Below, one piece after another: positions 1 through 9,775 of a stretch of DNA of 64,000 nt. The notes beneath the pieces are model-generated. The model ran no database searches and was not told the origin of the DNA. It saw nothing but the letters and a program-made list of their open reading frames with translations. The DNA comes from Pseudoalteromonas lipolytica (GTDB lineage: Bacteria > Pseudomonadota > Gammaproteobacteria > Enterobacterales > Alteromonadaceae), in contig NZ_LJTC01000013.1 of NCBI RefSeq assembly GCF_001306915.1, positions 109,370 through 173,369 on the forward strand. Direction: 5' to 3'. Position numbers and translations under genes: made by a program. Each line of letters begins with the position of its first letter. Position 1 is the stretch's first letter.

Positions 1-73
1 GGGTAGCAATTTAAATAGCTGTTTATTCGATAGCAATTTGGTAAACTGCAGACAAATAAGTACGAGGTTTAAA

Positions 74-325
74 ATGACTGAAATTCACAGTAAAGAACGT
101 ATTCGTTGGGCATGCCGTCGCGGTATGTTAGAACTAGATGTTTTATTTATGCCATTCGTTGAAGAAGCGTTTGACTCACTATCAAAAGAACAGCAAGCCG
201 TTTTTCAACGCTTACTTGAGTGCGATGATCCTGATTTATTTGCATGGTTTATGGGTCATGAAGAGTGTAAAGACCCTGAGCTAAACGGCATGGTTACGTT
301 AATTTTAGACCGAGTTCGTGTATAG
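74..325 (+). CDS. sdhE: SdhE, FAD assembly factor for succinate dehydrogenase
   Basis: An 83-residue protein of the SdhE/YgfY (Sdh5) family, which helps attach FAD covalently to the flavoprotein subunit of succinate dehydrogenase and fumarate reductase in the cytoplasm. The family hallmark RRGMLELD is visible near residues 15-22, and the small, acidic, helical character and length fit. The ATG at 74 is preferred over the upstream in-frame start at 38 because GAGG lies just before it and the protein then begins like its relatives. Its end overlaps the next gene (ygfX) by 8 nt, which is the usual gammaproteobacterial pairing and implies translational coupling. Identification rests on motif, size and context. 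Confidence 0.93.
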   Translation: MTEIHSKERIRWACRRGMLELDVLFMPFVEEAFDSLSKEQQAVFQRLLECDDPDLFAWFMGHEECKDPELNGMVTLILDRVRV

Positions 326-725
326 ATTTACCGTTACAAATAACACCCCCGACCACAAACCCTTTGTGGTCTTTTTTTGCTTAACAGCCATTATTTCATG
401 TTTTGCTTATCAGCATGTTATCGCTCAGCTGTTGGTTTGCTTTGCGTGCTTTTTCTTAGCCATTCTTAGTTTTAAAAAAGTCCAACAAGCACAACCTGAA
501 AAGGGTTTTATAATTTTAGAGCAAGCAGAGCTTAGATTTGCAAACGACAAACTGAAAGTACAAGGCCAAATAACGGCTAAAAGTTATGTGTTTGCTAATT
601 TTGTAGTGCTGAGGTTGGCTGGGTTTTATCAATCACACTGGCTGATTATAAGCTCAGCCAGTGTTGATGAAGAAAGTTTCTCGCGTTTAAAGCGCGCGAT
701 TATTGCAGTGCAGCAACCGACTTAG
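318..725 (+). CDS. ygfX: YgfX/CptA-like inner membrane protein
   Basis: A 135-residue protein with two closely spaced hydrophobic segments near residues 17-50 and a soluble C-terminal half, matching YgfX (also called CptA), the usual partner of sdhE. It starts at a GTG inside the end of sdhE (8-nt overlap), so it is probably translated by coupling. In Escherichia coli YgfX has been described as a membrane toxin acting on cytoskeletal proteins, with SdhE as partner; that role is contested and is not readable from this sequence. The last 26 nt overlap the 3' end of nadB on the other strand. Confidence 0.75.
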   Translation: MYRFTVTNNTPDHKPFVVFFCLTAIISCFAYQHVIAQLLVCFACFFLAILSFKKVQQAQPEKGFIILEQAELRFANDKLKVQGQITAKSYVFANFVVLRLAGFYQSHWLIISSASVDEESFSRLKRAIIAVQQPT

Positions 726-2322
726 GCGTTAAAATTGTCGGTGTTGGATTTTCGTTTTGCTCTGGGTAATCAATCGTGTAATGAAGACCACGACTTTCTT
801 TACGCTCAAGGGCGCTGCGAATAATAAGCTCTGCAACCTGTACTAGGTTTCGAAGTTCTAATAAGTTATTTGTCACCCTAAAGTTTGCGTAATAGTCGTG
901 AATTTCTTGCTGCAGTAATTCAACGCGGTGAAGCGCACGTTCTAAACGTTTCGTTGAGCGTACAATACCCACGTAATCCCACATAAATAACCTTAGCTCA
1001 TGCCAGTTGTGGGTAATAACGATTTCTTCGTCTGAGTTAGTTACGCGACTTTCATCCCATAATGGTAAGGCTTCAAGGGCAGGGCTTGCATCGATTTTGC
1101 TCAGAATATCTTTCGCGGCAGCATGGGCAAATACAATGCACTCAAGTAAAGAGTTGCTCGCCATACGATTAGCACCGTGTAAGCCTGTGTAAGCTACTTC
1201 GCCAACCGCATATAAGTTATCTAAATCTGTACGGCCATTAAAGTCGGTCATAACACCGCCGCAGGTATAGTGTGCAGCAGGCACCACAGGAATGGCTTCT
1301 TTGGTAATGTCGAGGCCAACACTTAAGCATTTTGCGTAGATAGTTGGGAAGTGCTCAATGATAAAATCTTTATCTTTGTGGCTAATATCAAGGTACACAC
1401 AGTTCGCACCAAGGCGTTTCATTTCAAAATCGATGGCACGAGCAACAATATCGCGAGGGGCAAGTTCTTCGCGCTCATCAAAGTCTTTCATAAAGCGAGT
1501 GCCATCAGGGCGTTTTAAATACGCACCTTCACCGCGCATAGCTTCTGTGATCAAAAAGTTTTGCAGCTCTGGGTGATACAAACTTGTTGGGTGGAATTGG
1601 TTAAATTCCATATTGGCTACACGGCACCCCGCACGCCATGCCATTGCGATACCATCACCACTCGATACATCAGGGTTGGAAGTATATAAATATACTTTAC
1701 TTGCGCCGCCTGTTGCCAGTGATACGAACTTGGCAGCGATAGTTTCAACTTTTTTATCTACACAATTCCAGACGTATAAGCCGTGAACATGCTTGCCTTT
1801 TTTAGCTAAGCTTTTATCTGTGATTAAATCAATGGCATTGTAATTTTCTAACAGGGTGATGTTAGGGTGTGCTTGTACTTGGCTAATTAAGGTTGTTTGC
1901 ACTGCTCGGCCTGTGGCATCGGCGGCATGTAAAATACGACGATGACTATGACCACCTTCGCGAGTTAAATGAAAACGCTCTTTACCTTTTGAATCGAACT
2001 CCATATCAAAAGGTACGCCTTGCTCAATTAGCCACTTTAAACATTTTTTAGCATTGCTTGCTGTGTAGTGAACAGCATCACGGTCACATAATCCGCCGCC
2101 TGCATCGAGAGTATCTTCAACATGAGATTCAATGCTGTCATTCTTTTTATCAAATACTGCTGCAATACCACCTTGAGCATATAAGGTAGAACCCTCAGTT
2201 AATGCGCCTTTACTAAGTACTGTCACCTTACAGTGATTAGCAAGCGATAAGGCAAGAGATAGGCCAGCGGCGCCGCTGCCAATGATAGCGACATCAGTAA
2301 TGTGATGTTTATTTTGGTTCAT
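700..2322 (-). CDS. nadB: L-aspartate oxidase NadB
   Basis: A 540-residue FAD enzyme that oxidises L-aspartate to iminoaspartate, the first step of de novo NAD synthesis, in the cytoplasm. The Rossmann FAD motif GSGAAG is at residues 15-20. The succinate dehydrogenase/NadB signatures FHPTSLY and RGEGAYL and the C-terminal helical domain are present, and the length is typical. The ATG at 2322 directly precedes the FAD motif at the normal distance. It is transcribed towards sdhE-ygfX and overlaps ygfX by 26 nt tail to tail. A dyad at 2373-2418 upstream could be its operator. The other genes of quinolinate synthesis are not in the window. Confidence 0.97.
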   Translation of the reverse strand: MNQNKHHITDVAIIGSGAAGLSLALSLANHCKVTVLSKGALTEGSTLYAQGGIAAVFDKKNDSIESHVEDTLDAGGGLCDRDAVHYTASNAKKCLKWLIEQGVPFDMEFDSKGKERFHLTREGGHSHRRILHAADATGRAVQTTLISQVQAHPNITLLENYNAIDLITDKSLAKKGKHVHGLYVWNCVDKKVETIAAKFVSLATGGASKVYLYTSNPDVSSGDGIAMAWRAGCRVANMEFNQFHPTSLYHPELQNFLITEAMRGEGAYLKRPDGTRFMKDFDEREELAPRDIVARAIDFEMKRLGANCVYLDISHKDKDFIIEHFPTIYAKCLSVGLDITKEAIPVVPAAHYTCGGVMTDFNGRTDLDNLYAVGEVAYTGLHGANRMASNSLLECIVFAHAAAKDILSKIDASPALEALPLWDESRVTNSDEEIVITHNWHELRLFMWDYVGIVRSTKRLERALHRVELLQQEIHDYYANFRVTNNLLELRNLVQVAELIIRSALERKESRGLHYTIDYPEQNENPTPTILTPKSVAALQ

Positions 2323-2372
2323 GTCTGTGGTCTTTGCGGTTACAATGCTCGGCTAGTAGTGCCAAAAGTTTG

Positions 2373-2418
2373 AGCAAATAAATTTTTATGTGGTATACGT
2401 ATATGTACCATATTTGCT
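2373..2418. promoter_or_regulatory. Dyad upstream of nadB, candidate operator
   Basis: Two nested inverted repeats lie 50-100 nt before the nadB start: AGCAAATA (2373-2380) with TATTTGCT (2411-2418), and inside it TGGTA (2391-2395) with TACCA (2406-2410). NAD genes are commonly under a dedicated repressor, so an operator is plausible, but I do not recognise the motif and assign no regulator. Confidence 0.3.
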
Positions 2419-2446
2419 TTAACACTATTAGTCATTTTAATACGTT

Positions 2447-2574
2447 ATACCAATCTTATTAGTTTTATCGTCACATAAACAGTTTATTGTTAGCTGTTTT
2501 AAATTGTGAGTTTAATTTAGATAACCGTTGATTTTTAAGCAGTTATTGAGGTTGTCGTGTAATAAGATTGGTAT
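2447..2574. repeat. 128-bp element with 15-bp terminal inverted repeats, MITE-like
   Basis: The ends are perfect inverted copies: ATACCAATCTTATTA at 2447-2461 and TAATAAGATTGGTAT at 2560-2574. The interior is AT-rich and non-coding. No flanking target duplication is obvious. The size, tidy termini and intergenic position fit a small non-autonomous element. A smaller hairpin with the same ATACCAAT/ATTGGTAT ends lies at 55014-55053. Confidence 0.6.
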
Positions 2575-2620
2575 GACTCAATTTATTTGCGTGCTATTTT
2601 ATAAAAAAATCATTTTAAAC

Positions 2621-2649
2621 TGAACTTTTATATTCATGGTGCAGTCAGA
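2621..2649 (+). promoter_or_regulatory. Putative sigma-E promoter of rpoE
   Basis: TGAACTT at 2621-2627 and GTCAGA at 2644-2649 are separated by 16 nt. This closely resembles the RpoE consensus (GGAACTT, about 16 nt, GTCTGA-like). It lies 67 nt before the rpoE start codon and suggests the usual autoregulation. It is a motif match by eye. Confidence 0.6.
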
Positions 2650-2715
2650 GTTTGTGTAAACAATGGCGAGTATATGAATAGCAAGCAAGAATCAAACAGA
2701 GGAGTACCGGCTCGA

Positions 2716-3297
2716 ATGAGCGAGCAGGATTTGGATTTAGCGCTAGTTAAAAGGGTCCAGCAAGGAGATAAAAACGCCTTCAACCTATTAGTTAGAAAAT
2801 ATCAGAATAAAATTGCAGGTTTGATTTCACGTTATGTATCGAACCAAGGTGATGTTGCTGATGTCGCACAAGAAGCTTTTATTAAAGCCTACCGTGCATT
2901 ACCTAACTTTAGAGGTGATAGCGCCTTTTACACTTGGTTGTACCGTATCGCCGTAAATTGTGCTAAAAATTACTTAGTTGCGCAGGGTCGCAAACCCCCA
3001 GCTAACGATGTTGATGCCGAAGAAGCAGAATTTTATGACAGTGCAGATGCAATGCGTTCAAACGCATCGCCAGAAAACCTGTTATTAAGTGACGAAGTAC
3101 GTGCTGTAATTTTTAATACGATTGATAGTTTGCCTGAAGATCTAAAAACCGCGATTACCCTTCGTGAAATTGAAGGTATGAGCTATGAAGAAATAGCCGT
3201 GGTTATGGATTGCCCTGTGGGAACGGTGCGTTCACGTATTTTCCGTGCCCGTGAGGCGATTGATAATAAATTGAATCCATTAATAGGTGAGTCTTAG
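2716..3297 (+). CDS. rpoE: RNA polymerase sigma-E factor RpoE
   Basis: A 193-residue ECF sigma factor that directs transcription of the envelope-stress regulon. Region 2 (EAFIKAYRAL, then FRGDSAFYTWLYRIAVN) and region 4 (LPEDLKTAITLRE, then CPVGTVRSRIFRAR) are almost identical to E. coli RpoE. An upstream in-frame ATG at 2674 would add 14 residues, but the ATG at 2716 has AGAGGAG before it and gives the conserved MSEQ start. It heads rpoE-rseA-rseB-rseC, in which RseA and RseB hold it inactive until outer-membrane protein stress. A sigma-E-like promoter lies upstream. Confidence 0.97.
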   Translation: MSEQDLDLALVKRVQQGDKNAFNLLVRKYQNKIAGLISRYVSNQGDVADVAQEAFIKAYRALPNFRGDSAFYTWLYRIAVNCAKNYLVAQGRKPPANDVDAEEAEFYDSADAMRSNASPENLLLSDEVRAVIFNTIDSLPEDLKTAITLREIEGMSYEEIAVVMDCPVGTVRSRIFRAREAIDNKLNPLIGES

Positions 3298-3298
3298 T

Positions 3299-3925
3299 AT
3301 GACAAAAGCAGACGTTAACAAGTTGGATAATGAGCAGTTGTCCGCGTTACTTGACGGCGAGCAGCAGTTAACTGATCAAGCGATCACAAACGACGATGTG
3401 TCTACATTTGGTCGTTACGCATTGATTGGTGATGTAATGCGTGCTGAGGCAAATAACAACGCTTTTAATTTTGACATTGCAGATGCAGTGGCTGAATCAC
3501 TAGAGCAAGAACCTGTTTACGCAGATTTCGCGAATAAAACAACGGCACCAAAAAGCGAAGAAATCGTGGCGGCAACAGGCACTGATAACGTAGTAGCATT
3601 TAATTGGCGTCGTCCATTTGCCCAAGTGGCCATTGCTGCTAGTGTTGCCATGTTTGCTATTGTGGGCGTACAAACTTTGCCACAAAACAGTGAAGTGCCA
3701 CAAAATGACATCCCAACATTACAAACTGTACCATTAACCGGTATGGCCTCTCCTGTTAGTTACTCATCTGAGCAACCTGCATTAGAAAATGCAGAGCAAG
3801 GTTTACGTGAGTTACAACAACAGCGTATTGGTGCATTAGTGCTTGAGCACCAACGTCAAGCACGTGTTGCATATTCGCTAGAAAAATCGCAAACTGCAGA
3901 AAATGCAGACGAGGAAAAAAACTAA
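3299..3925 (+). CDS. rseA: Anti-sigma-E factor RseA
   Basis: A 208-residue single-pass inner-membrane protein. The cytoplasmic N-terminus carries NEQLSALLDGE (residues 11-21), typical of RseA, which binds and masks RpoE. A hydrophobic segment around residues 106-125 (AIAASVAMFAIVG) crosses the membrane, and the glutamine-rich C-terminus is periplasmic, where RseB binds and DegS cuts. The ATG at 3299 is chosen over the GTG at 3287 because AGGTGA is correctly spaced before it. It begins one base after the rpoE stop codon, so the two are probably coupled. Sequence conservation is low outside the N-terminus, as is usual for RseA. Confidence 0.92.
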   Translation: MTKADVNKLDNEQLSALLDGEQQLTDQAITNDDVSTFGRYALIGDVMRAEANNNAFNFDIADAVAESLEQEPVYADFANKTTAPKSEEIVAATGTDNVVAFNWRRPFAQVAIAASVAMFAIVGVQTLPQNSEVPQNDIPTLQTVPLTGMASPVSYSSEQPALENAEQGLRELQQQRIGALVLEHQRQARVAYSLEKSQTAENADEEKN

Positions 3926-3929
3926 TTAA

Positions 3930-4883
3930 ATGAAAGTTTTTACTTTTATTTTGTCGCTGGTATTAACGGCTCCAGCCATTGCCAGCGACGAAAATCCCGC
4001 CAAGACTTTATTAAATGATATGGCTATGGCCGTTCATACTCGCAACTTTGACGCATCATTTGTGGTTGTAAAAGGCCAAGCCATGGAACCCTATCGCTGG
4101 TTACATGCAAAACAAGGCGATATTGAGCTTGAGCATTTAAGTTTACTCAATGGCGCTGGCCTCGAAATGGTGCGCGTTGACGATCAAGTGACCTATTTTG
4201 AGCCTCATTCTGAGCCTTATTCAGTGAAAACAGACTCTATAGCCGGGCCAATTCCTGAAGTACTTTTTAAAGATATTAATCGACTAAGCGCTCACTATGA
4301 TTTTGTGCTTGGCGGAAAAGGCCGTATTGCAGGGCGCTCAGCACAGTTAGTGCGTATCGAATCAAAAGATGAATACAAATATAACTATTGGATTTGGCTA
4401 GATACTGAGTCATCGTTGTTGCTTAAATCTGCCTATGTGAATCACAAAGGTGAAATGCTTGAGCAGTTACAGTTAACTCATATCAGCGTAACAGAGCAGC
4501 CAGCACCTATGTTAGTTGAAATGCAAAATCGTGACTTTCCAGCAGTCCTTGCGACTAACGATTTAGCCAGCGATGGTGACGGCGCAGCGAATGATTGGAA
4601 AATTGGTTGGCTCCCTGATGGCTTTAAGTTATTAAAGTCAGATCGCCATAAACTTGATTTAAATAATGAACTTGCTGACTATTATTTATATTCAGATGGG
4701 TTTGTTGAAGTGTCTGTTTTTATTCAAAGACCGTTACCTGGAAAGCGTGCAAGCGGCGCTTTAACCTCAGGTGCAACGACTGTGTATGTGCACAATGGTG
4801 GTAGCTTTGATGTATCGGTTGTTGGTAATATCCCAGCTATGACAGCCAAAGCTATAGCTGAGTCGGTAGCACGACCTCTTTAA
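3930..4883 (+). CDS. rseB: Sigma-E regulatory protein RseB (MucB)
   Basis: A 317-residue periplasmic protein with a clear signal peptide (about residues 1-18, ending in AIAS). The MucB/RseB fold follows: a large N-terminal lipoprotein-like domain (about 25-200) and a smaller C-terminal domain (about 220-310, with WKIGWLPDGFKLL). RseB binds the periplasmic part of RseA and protects it from DegS; mislocalised lipopolysaccharide displaces it. It starts 4 nt after the rseA stop codon and sits in the standard order, so the assignment is firm. Confidence 0.94.
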   Translation: MKVFTFILSLVLTAPAIASDENPAKTLLNDMAMAVHTRNFDASFVVVKGQAMEPYRWLHAKQGDIELEHLSLLNGAGLEMVRVDDQVTYFEPHSEPYSVKTDSIAGPIPEVLFKDINRLSAHYDFVLGGKGRIAGRSAQLVRIESKDEYKYNYWIWLDTESSLLLKSAYVNHKGEMLEQLQLTHISVTEQPAPMLVEMQNRDFPAVLATNDLASDGDGAANDWKIGWLPDGFKLLKSDRHKLDLNNELADYYLYSDGFVEVSVFIQRPLPGKRASGALTSGATTVYVHNGGSFDVSVVGNIPAMTAKAIAESVARPL

Positions 4884-4886
4884 ATC

Positions 4887-5336
4887 ATGATTGAACAAAC
4901 ACTCACTGTCGTGTCAGTTAAAGGCACGACAGCGAATTTAGAAGCAGAACAAAAGCAAGCCTGTGCCGGCTGTAATGGTCGTTGTGGTTCGCAAGTTTTT
5001 GCAAAGCTGTTTGGAACAGCTAAAAAAACCTTTCCTTATACCTTCGAAAAAGAGCTCCAAGTAGGGCAAAAAGTAACTTTAGCACTCGATGATAGCCACT
5101 TAGTTAAACACGCTATGGCTGTTTACATGCTACCCCTTTTGTTTAGTTTAGGGTTTGCTTTAATCGCATTTTCGGCTTTTTCGCTTGCCGAAGGCTGGCA
5201 AATTTTAGCCGCCGTGATTGGTGGTTTGACGGGCTATGCGATAGCAAAATCAAGGGTTAAGAGCCTGAAGCATGATATTAAAGTAATAAAAATTCACCCA
5301 ATTACTATTCCTTTCACTCAAATAGATGGTGATTAA
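4887..5336 (+). CDS. rseC: SoxR-reducing/sigma-E modulator RseC
   Basis: A 149-residue membrane protein of the RseC/MucC family. The cysteine cluster CAGCNGRC at residues 26-33 precedes two transmembrane segments (about 75-95 and 100-118). In E. coli RseC is needed for reduction of SoxR and mildly affects sigma-E; its redox chemistry is poorly defined. It begins 3 nt after rseB and is the last gene of the rse group. A 70-nt gap follows before lepA with no obvious terminator, so read-through into lepA-lepB is likely. Confidence 0.92.
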   Translation: MIEQTLTVVSVKGTTANLEAEQKQACAGCNGRCGSQVFAKLFGTAKKTFPYTFEKELQVGQKVTLALDDSHLVKHAMAVYMLPLLFSLGFALIAFSAFSLAEGWQILAAVIGGLTGYAIAKSRVKSLKHDIKVIKIHPITIPFTQIDGD

Positions 5337-5406
5337 AGCCAATTAAATGTAAAATTGTCGCTTTATACACTTAGTCCATTTTATATAGAAGTTTAGAATC
5401 CAGTTT

Positions 5407-7194
5407 ATGAAGCATATCCGTAATTTTTCGATCATCGCCCATATTGACCATGGTAAATCGACTCTCTCTGACCGTCTTATCCAAGTTTGTGGTGGTTTAA
5501 CAGACCGTGAAATGCAGCAGCAGGTGTTAGACTCAATGGACATAGAGCGTGAGCGTGGTATTACCATCAAAGCGCAAAGTGTAACGCTAAATTATAAAGC
5601 TAAAGACGGCGAAACATACCAGTTAAACTTTATCGACACGCCAGGACACGTTGACTTCACATACGAAGTATCACGTTCACTTGCAGCCTGTGAAGGTGCA
5701 CTTTTAGTTGTTGATGCGGGTCAAGGTGTAGAAGCTCAAACCTTAGCTAACTGCTACACAGCAATCGAAATGGACTTAGAAGTTATTCCAGTTCTAAATA
5801 AAATCGACTTACCACAAGCTGATCCACTTCGTGTAGCAGAAGAAATTGAAGATATCATTGGTATCGATGCCCTAGATGCAGTGCAATGTAGTGCTAAAAC
5901 GGGTATTGGTATTGAAGAAGTACTCGAAATCATTGTTAAAGATATTCCGCCGCCAGAAGGTGACAAAGACAAGCCACTACAGGCGCTTATCATTGACTCA
6001 TGGTTTGACCCATACCAAGGCGTTGTATCACTAGTACGTATTAAGCACGGTGAATTACGCTCGGGCGATAAAATTAAGATCATGTCGAATGATCAAGTTC
6101 ATATCGCAGATAAAGTGGGTATTTTCACACCAAAACAAACTAACACGGGTATCTTAAAAACCGGTGAAGTAGGCTTTGTTATTGCAGGTATTAAAGAAAT
6201 CCATGGTGCACCAGTTGGTGATACCATCACTTTACAACGTAATTCTGCGCCTGAGCGTTTACCGGGCTTCCAACGCATTAAACCGCAGGTTTATGCAGGT
6301 ATGTTCCCAATTTCATCAGATGACTATGAGTCATTCCGTGATGCGCTTGATAAATTAAGCTTGAACGATGCGTCGTTATTCTTCGAGCCAGAAAACTCAA
6401 CAGCACTAGGCTTTGGTTTCCGTTGTGGCTTCTTAGGTATGCTACACATGGAAATCATTCAAGAGCGTCTTGAGCGTGAATACGACATTGATCTTATTAC
6501 CACTGCGCCAACAGTAATCTACGAAGTAGAGACTAAAGACGGAACTAAACAGATAGATAACCCGTCTGACTTACCGCCAGTGAATAATATTCTTGAAATC
6601 CGTGAGCCAATTGTTGAAGCTAACATATTAGTTCCGCAAGAGTTTTTAGGTAACGTAATTACGCTTTGTGTTGAAAAGCGTGGTATGCAAACTAAAATGA
6701 GCTACCATGGTAAGCAAGTTGCGGTGACGTACGAATTACCGATGGCTGAAGTAGTCATGGACTTCTTTGATAAGTTAAAATCAACAAGCCGTGGTTTTGC
6801 ATCGCTTGATTATAACTTCAAGCATTTCCAAGCTTCAGACATGGTACGTGTTGACGTATTAATTAATGGTGAGCGTGTTGATGCGTTAGCGATTATTGTT
6901 CACCGTGATATTGCACAATCACGTGGTCGTCAGTTAGCTGAAGCACTGAAAGACTTAATTCCACGTCAGCAGTTTGATATTGCGATTCAAGCAGCGATTG
7001 GTCAGCATGTTATTGCCCGTACAACAGTTAAGCAATTACGTAAAAACGTAATCGCAAAATGTTACGGTGGTGACGTGAGCCGTAAGAAGAAACTGCTACA
7101 AAAACAAAAAGAAGGTAAAAAGCGAATGAAGCAACTAGGTAACGTTGAAGTACCTCAAGATGCATTCTTAGCTATCCTTAAAGTTGGTAAATAA
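5407..7194 (+). CDS. lepA: Elongation factor 4 LepA
   Basis: A 595-residue translational GTPase (EF4, back-translocase). The P-loop [10 protein letters not shown] is at residues 11-20, DTPGHVDF and NKIDLP follow, and the LepA-specific C-terminal domain ends in a lysine-rich stretch ([16 protein letters not shown]). The length is typical of the family. It acts on ribosomes and has been linked to initiation and ribosome assembly under stress. It stands between the rse genes and lepB, the common order in gammaproteobacteria. Confidence 0.98.
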   Translation: MKHIRNFSIIAHIDHGKSTLSDRLIQVCGGLTDREMQQQVLDSMDIERERGITIKAQSVTLNYKAKDGETYQLNFIDTPGHVDFTYEVSRSLAACEGALLVVDAGQGVEAQTLANCYTAIEMDLEVIPVLNKIDLPQADPLRVAEEIEDIIGIDALDAVQCSAKTGIGIEEVLEIIVKDIPPPEGDKDKPLQALIIDSWFDPYQGVVSLVRIKHGELRSGDKIKIMSNDQVHIADKVGIFTPKQTNTGILKTGEVGFVIAGIKEIHGAPVGDTITLQRNSAPERLPGFQRIKPQVYAGMFPISSDDYESFRDALDKLSLNDASLFFEPENSTALGFGFRCGFLGMLHMEIIQERLEREYDIDLITTAPTVIYEVETKDGTKQIDNPSDLPPVNNILEIREPIVEANILVPQEFLGNVITLCVEKRGMQTKMSYHGKQVAVTYELPMAEVVMDFFDKLKSTSRGFASLDYNFKHFQASDMVRVDVLINGERVDALAIIVHRDIAQSRGRQLAEALKDLIPRQQFDIAIQAAIGQHVIARTTVKQLRKNVIAKCYGGDVSRKKKLLQKQKEGKKRMKQLGNVEVPQDAFLAILKVGK

Positions 7195-7220
7195 TTAGAA
7201 GTAAATAAAGGAATTAATGC

Positions 7221-8156
7221 ATGGCGGGTTACTTTTCTATTTTCTTAGTGTTGTTAACGCTAGGCTCAGGATTAATTTGGTTAATTGACCACTTTATGTA
7301 TGCGCCAAAGCGTCAGCAACGCATTGCCCTTGCTCAAAATGCAGCAGGTGGTGAACTAGACGAAGAAACCGCCGCATTAATTGCGCCTGAGCCAAGTATC
7401 ACTGAAACGGCTAAGTCAATTTTTCCGATGATTGCAGCGATCACGATTTTTCGCTCTTTCATTTTTGAACCGTTTCAAATTCCATCTGGCTCAATGATGC
7501 CAACCCTATTAGTGGGTGACTTCATTTTGGTACAGAAGTACTCATATGGCATCAAAGACCCAATTTGGCGTAGCCAGTTAGTTGATGTTGATGAACCTGA
7601 ACGTGGTGATATTGTGGTATTTAAATACCCATTAGACGAGCGTGTAGATTACATTAAACGTACGATTGGTTTACCGGGCGATAAAATTGTTTATCGCAAT
7701 AAGCACCTTTATATTCAGCCAAAATGTGCCGAAGGTGAAACGCAGCAAGGTGATTTGCTGTGTAATGAATACAACAAAATTGATATGGAAATCCTCAATA
7801 GTGACGAGTTCAAGCAGGGTTCGATGAATTTAGTGCGCTTAGAAGAAAACCTAAGCACATTGAATCATAATATTTTAATTAACCCGCAAGCTCCTGAAAT
7901 GAAAGGCCGTTATTATCAACAACCAGGTACACGCTCTGATGAGTGGGTTGTTCCTGCCGATCATTATTTCATGATGGGTGATAACCGTGATAATAGCCAA
8001 GACAGTCGCTTTTGGGGCTTTGTACCTAAAGAAAACTTGGTAGGTAAAGCCGTCTTTATATGGATGAGTTTTGAATTTGAGAATGGCCCAGATGACTTTT
8101 TACCAGGCTGGGTTCCAACTGGTGTTCGTTTTGAACGCCTAGGTAATATTCAGTAA
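7221..8156 (+). CDS. lepB: Signal peptidase I LepB
   Basis: A 311-residue inner-membrane serine protease that removes signal peptides from exported proteins. It has an N-terminal transmembrane segment (about 4-22), a charged cytoplasmic loop and a second hydrophobic segment near 66-80. The catalytic serine is Ser91 in PSGSMMPT and the general base is Lys146 in [11 protein letters not shown]. The C-terminal box [14 protein letters not shown] is present. These positions nearly coincide with E. coli LepB. It is followed 2 nt later by rnc, so co-expression is likely. Confidence 0.98.
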   Translation: MAGYFSIFLVLLTLGSGLIWLIDHFMYAPKRQQRIALAQNAAGGELDEETAALIAPEPSITETAKSIFPMIAAITIFRSFIFEPFQIPSGSMMPTLLVGDFILVQKYSYGIKDPIWRSQLVDVDEPERGDIVVFKYPLDERVDYIKRTIGLPGDKIVYRNKHLYIQPKCAEGETQQGDLLCNEYNKIDMEILNSDEFKQGSMNLVRLEENLSTLNHNILINPQAPEMKGRYYQQPGTRSDEWVVPADHYFMMGDNRDNSQDSRFWGFVPKENLVGKAVFIWMSFEFENGPDDFLPGWVPTGVRFERLGNIQ

Positions 8157-8158
8157 CG

Positions 8159-8836
8159 ATGAAAAAAAACGTAACAGAGTTATACAACAAAATAGGTTAT
8201 ACATTTACTGATCAAGCTTTGCTTGAGCAGGCAATGACGCACCGCAGTCATAAAGGCCAACATAACGAGCGCTTAGAGTTTTTGGGCGATTCGATTTTGA
8301 GCTTTGTGATTGCGAATGCGCTTTACACTAAATTTCCAAAAGCACGCGAAGGTGATTTAAGCCGCATGCGTTCGACCCTAGTTCGTGGTCAAACGTTGGC
8401 TGAATTTGGCCTAGAGTTTGGCTTAGGCGATTACTTACGCTTAGGTCCAGGCGAGCTTAAAAGCGGTGGTTTTCGCCGTGAATCAACCCTTGCTGATGCC
8501 GTTGAGGCGATTATTGGTGCGGTGTTCTTAGACTCAAACATTGAACAATGTGGTGAGTTAATTTTAAGCTGGTACGAGTCGCGTCTTGATGCAATTTCGC
8601 CGGGCTTAAATCAAAAAGATCCGAAAACATTACTTCAAGAATACTTACAAGCGCGCAAATTATCGTTACCTGGCTACACTGTAATTGATACAAAAGGCCA
8701 AGCGCACAATCAAACATTCACGGTTGAATGTATTGTTGAAGGGATGGATAGCATTATCTCAGTAGGTAGCTCACGTCGTAAAGCTGAGCAAAAAGCCGCT
8801 GAAAAAGCCTTAAAGATACTTAAAAATGAATCTTGA
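8159..8836 (+). CDS. rnc: Ribonuclease III
   Basis: A 225-residue double-stranded RNA endonuclease that processes rRNA precursors and many mRNAs. The signature [13 protein letters not shown] spans residues 36-48, with the metal ligands Glu40 and Asp44. [14 protein letters not shown] in the middle holds the remaining acidic ligands. The C-terminal dsRBD runs from about 155 to 225. The ATG is 2 nt after lepB, and the gene overlaps era by 11 nt, the same coupling as in E. coli, where RNase III cuts its own operon mRNA. Confidence 0.98.
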   Translation: MKKNVTELYNKIGYTFTDQALLEQAMTHRSHKGQHNERLEFLGDSILSFVIANALYTKFPKAREGDLSRMRSTLVRGQTLAEFGLEFGLGDYLRLGPGELKSGGFRRESTLADAVEAIIGAVFLDSNIEQCGELILSWYESRLDAISPGLNQKDPKTLLQEYLQARKLSLPGYTVIDTKGQAHNQTFTVECIVEGMDSIISVGSSRRKAEQKAAEKALKILKNES

Positions 8837-9758
8837 TGATTTAATTAGCAAAGAACCTGCAGAGCTAGACACGCACTGCGGTATGGTTGCCATTGTTGGC
8901 CGCCCAAATGTAGGTAAATCAACCTTACTTAACTATATTGTTGAGCAAAAGGTGTCTATTACCTCGCGTAAGCCACAAACCACACGACACCGTATCATGG
9001 GTATTCATACCGAAGGTAAATACCAAGCTGTTTATGTGGATACACCAGGCTTACACGTAGAAGAAAAACGCGCTATTAACCGTTTAATGAACCGTGCTGC
9101 ATCAAGCTCAATTGGTGATGTCGAACTTATCATCTTTGTGGTTGAAGGCACACACTGGAACGAAGACGATGAGATGGTACTAAATAAAGTACGTCAAAGT
9201 GGTCGCCCAGTGTTATTAGTTATGAATAAAATTGACCAAGTTAAAGACCGTGATTTAGTGCTTCCGCACATGCAGTTTTTAGGTGGTAAGTTTGATTTTG
9301 TGGCTATTATGCCGGTCTCTGCGAAGCAGGGTAAAAATATTGATTTAATCAAAGATGAAGTGAAAAAGCGTTTACCGCTTTGTGAGTTTTACTTCCCTGA
9401 AGACTACGTAACAGACCGTTCAATGCGCTTTATGGCAGCTGAAGTGATCCGTGAAAAGCTGATGCGCTTTATGGGTGATGAGTTACCATATTCAGTCACT
9501 GTAGAGATTGAACAGTTTAAATGGCAAGAAAACGGTGTTTGGCAAATTAATGGTTTGATCCTCGTTGAGCGTGAAACGCAAAAGCGTATGGTGATCGGCA
9601 ATAAAGGCGAAAAGCTGAAAGTTATTGGCCGTGAAGCTCGTAAAGACCTTGAAGATATGCTTGATAACAAAGTGTTTTTAGAACTTTGGGTAAAAGTGAA
9701 GTCTGGCTGGGCCGACGATGAGCGTGCGCTACGTAGCCTTGGCTATGGTGAAGACTAA
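8826..9758 (+). CDS. era: GTPase Era
   Basis: A 310-residue GTPase that binds the 3' end of 16S rRNA and is needed for 30S maturation. The G1 motif GRPNVGKS is at residues 25-32, G3 is DTPG and G4 is NKID. A C-terminal KH domain holds [19 protein letters not shown]. The gene starts within the last codons of rnc (11-nt overlap) and is followed 17 nt later by recO. The slightly long N-terminus (about 17 residues before the GTPase core) is seen in many relatives. Confidence 0.98.
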   Translation: MNLDDLISKEPAELDTHCGMVAIVGRPNVGKSTLLNYIVEQKVSITSRKPQTTRHRIMGIHTEGKYQAVYVDTPGLHVEEKRAINRLMNRAASSSIGDVELIIFVVEGTHWNEDDEMVLNKVRQSGRPVLLVMNKIDQVKDRDLVLPHMQFLGGKFDFVAIMPVSAKQGKNIDLIKDEVKKRLPLCEFYFPEDYVTDRSMRFMAAEVIREKLMRFMGDELPYSVTVEIEQFKWQENGVWQINGLILVERETQKRMVIGNKGEKLKVIGREARKDLEDMLDNKVFLELWVKVKSGWADDERALRSLGYGED

Positions 9759-9775
9759 GTAAAGTCTTACACGCC

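Noticed and set aside
2447..2574. Insertion sequence
   Set aside because: It has inverted termini, but at 128 bp no transposase fits; described only as a MITE-like repeat.
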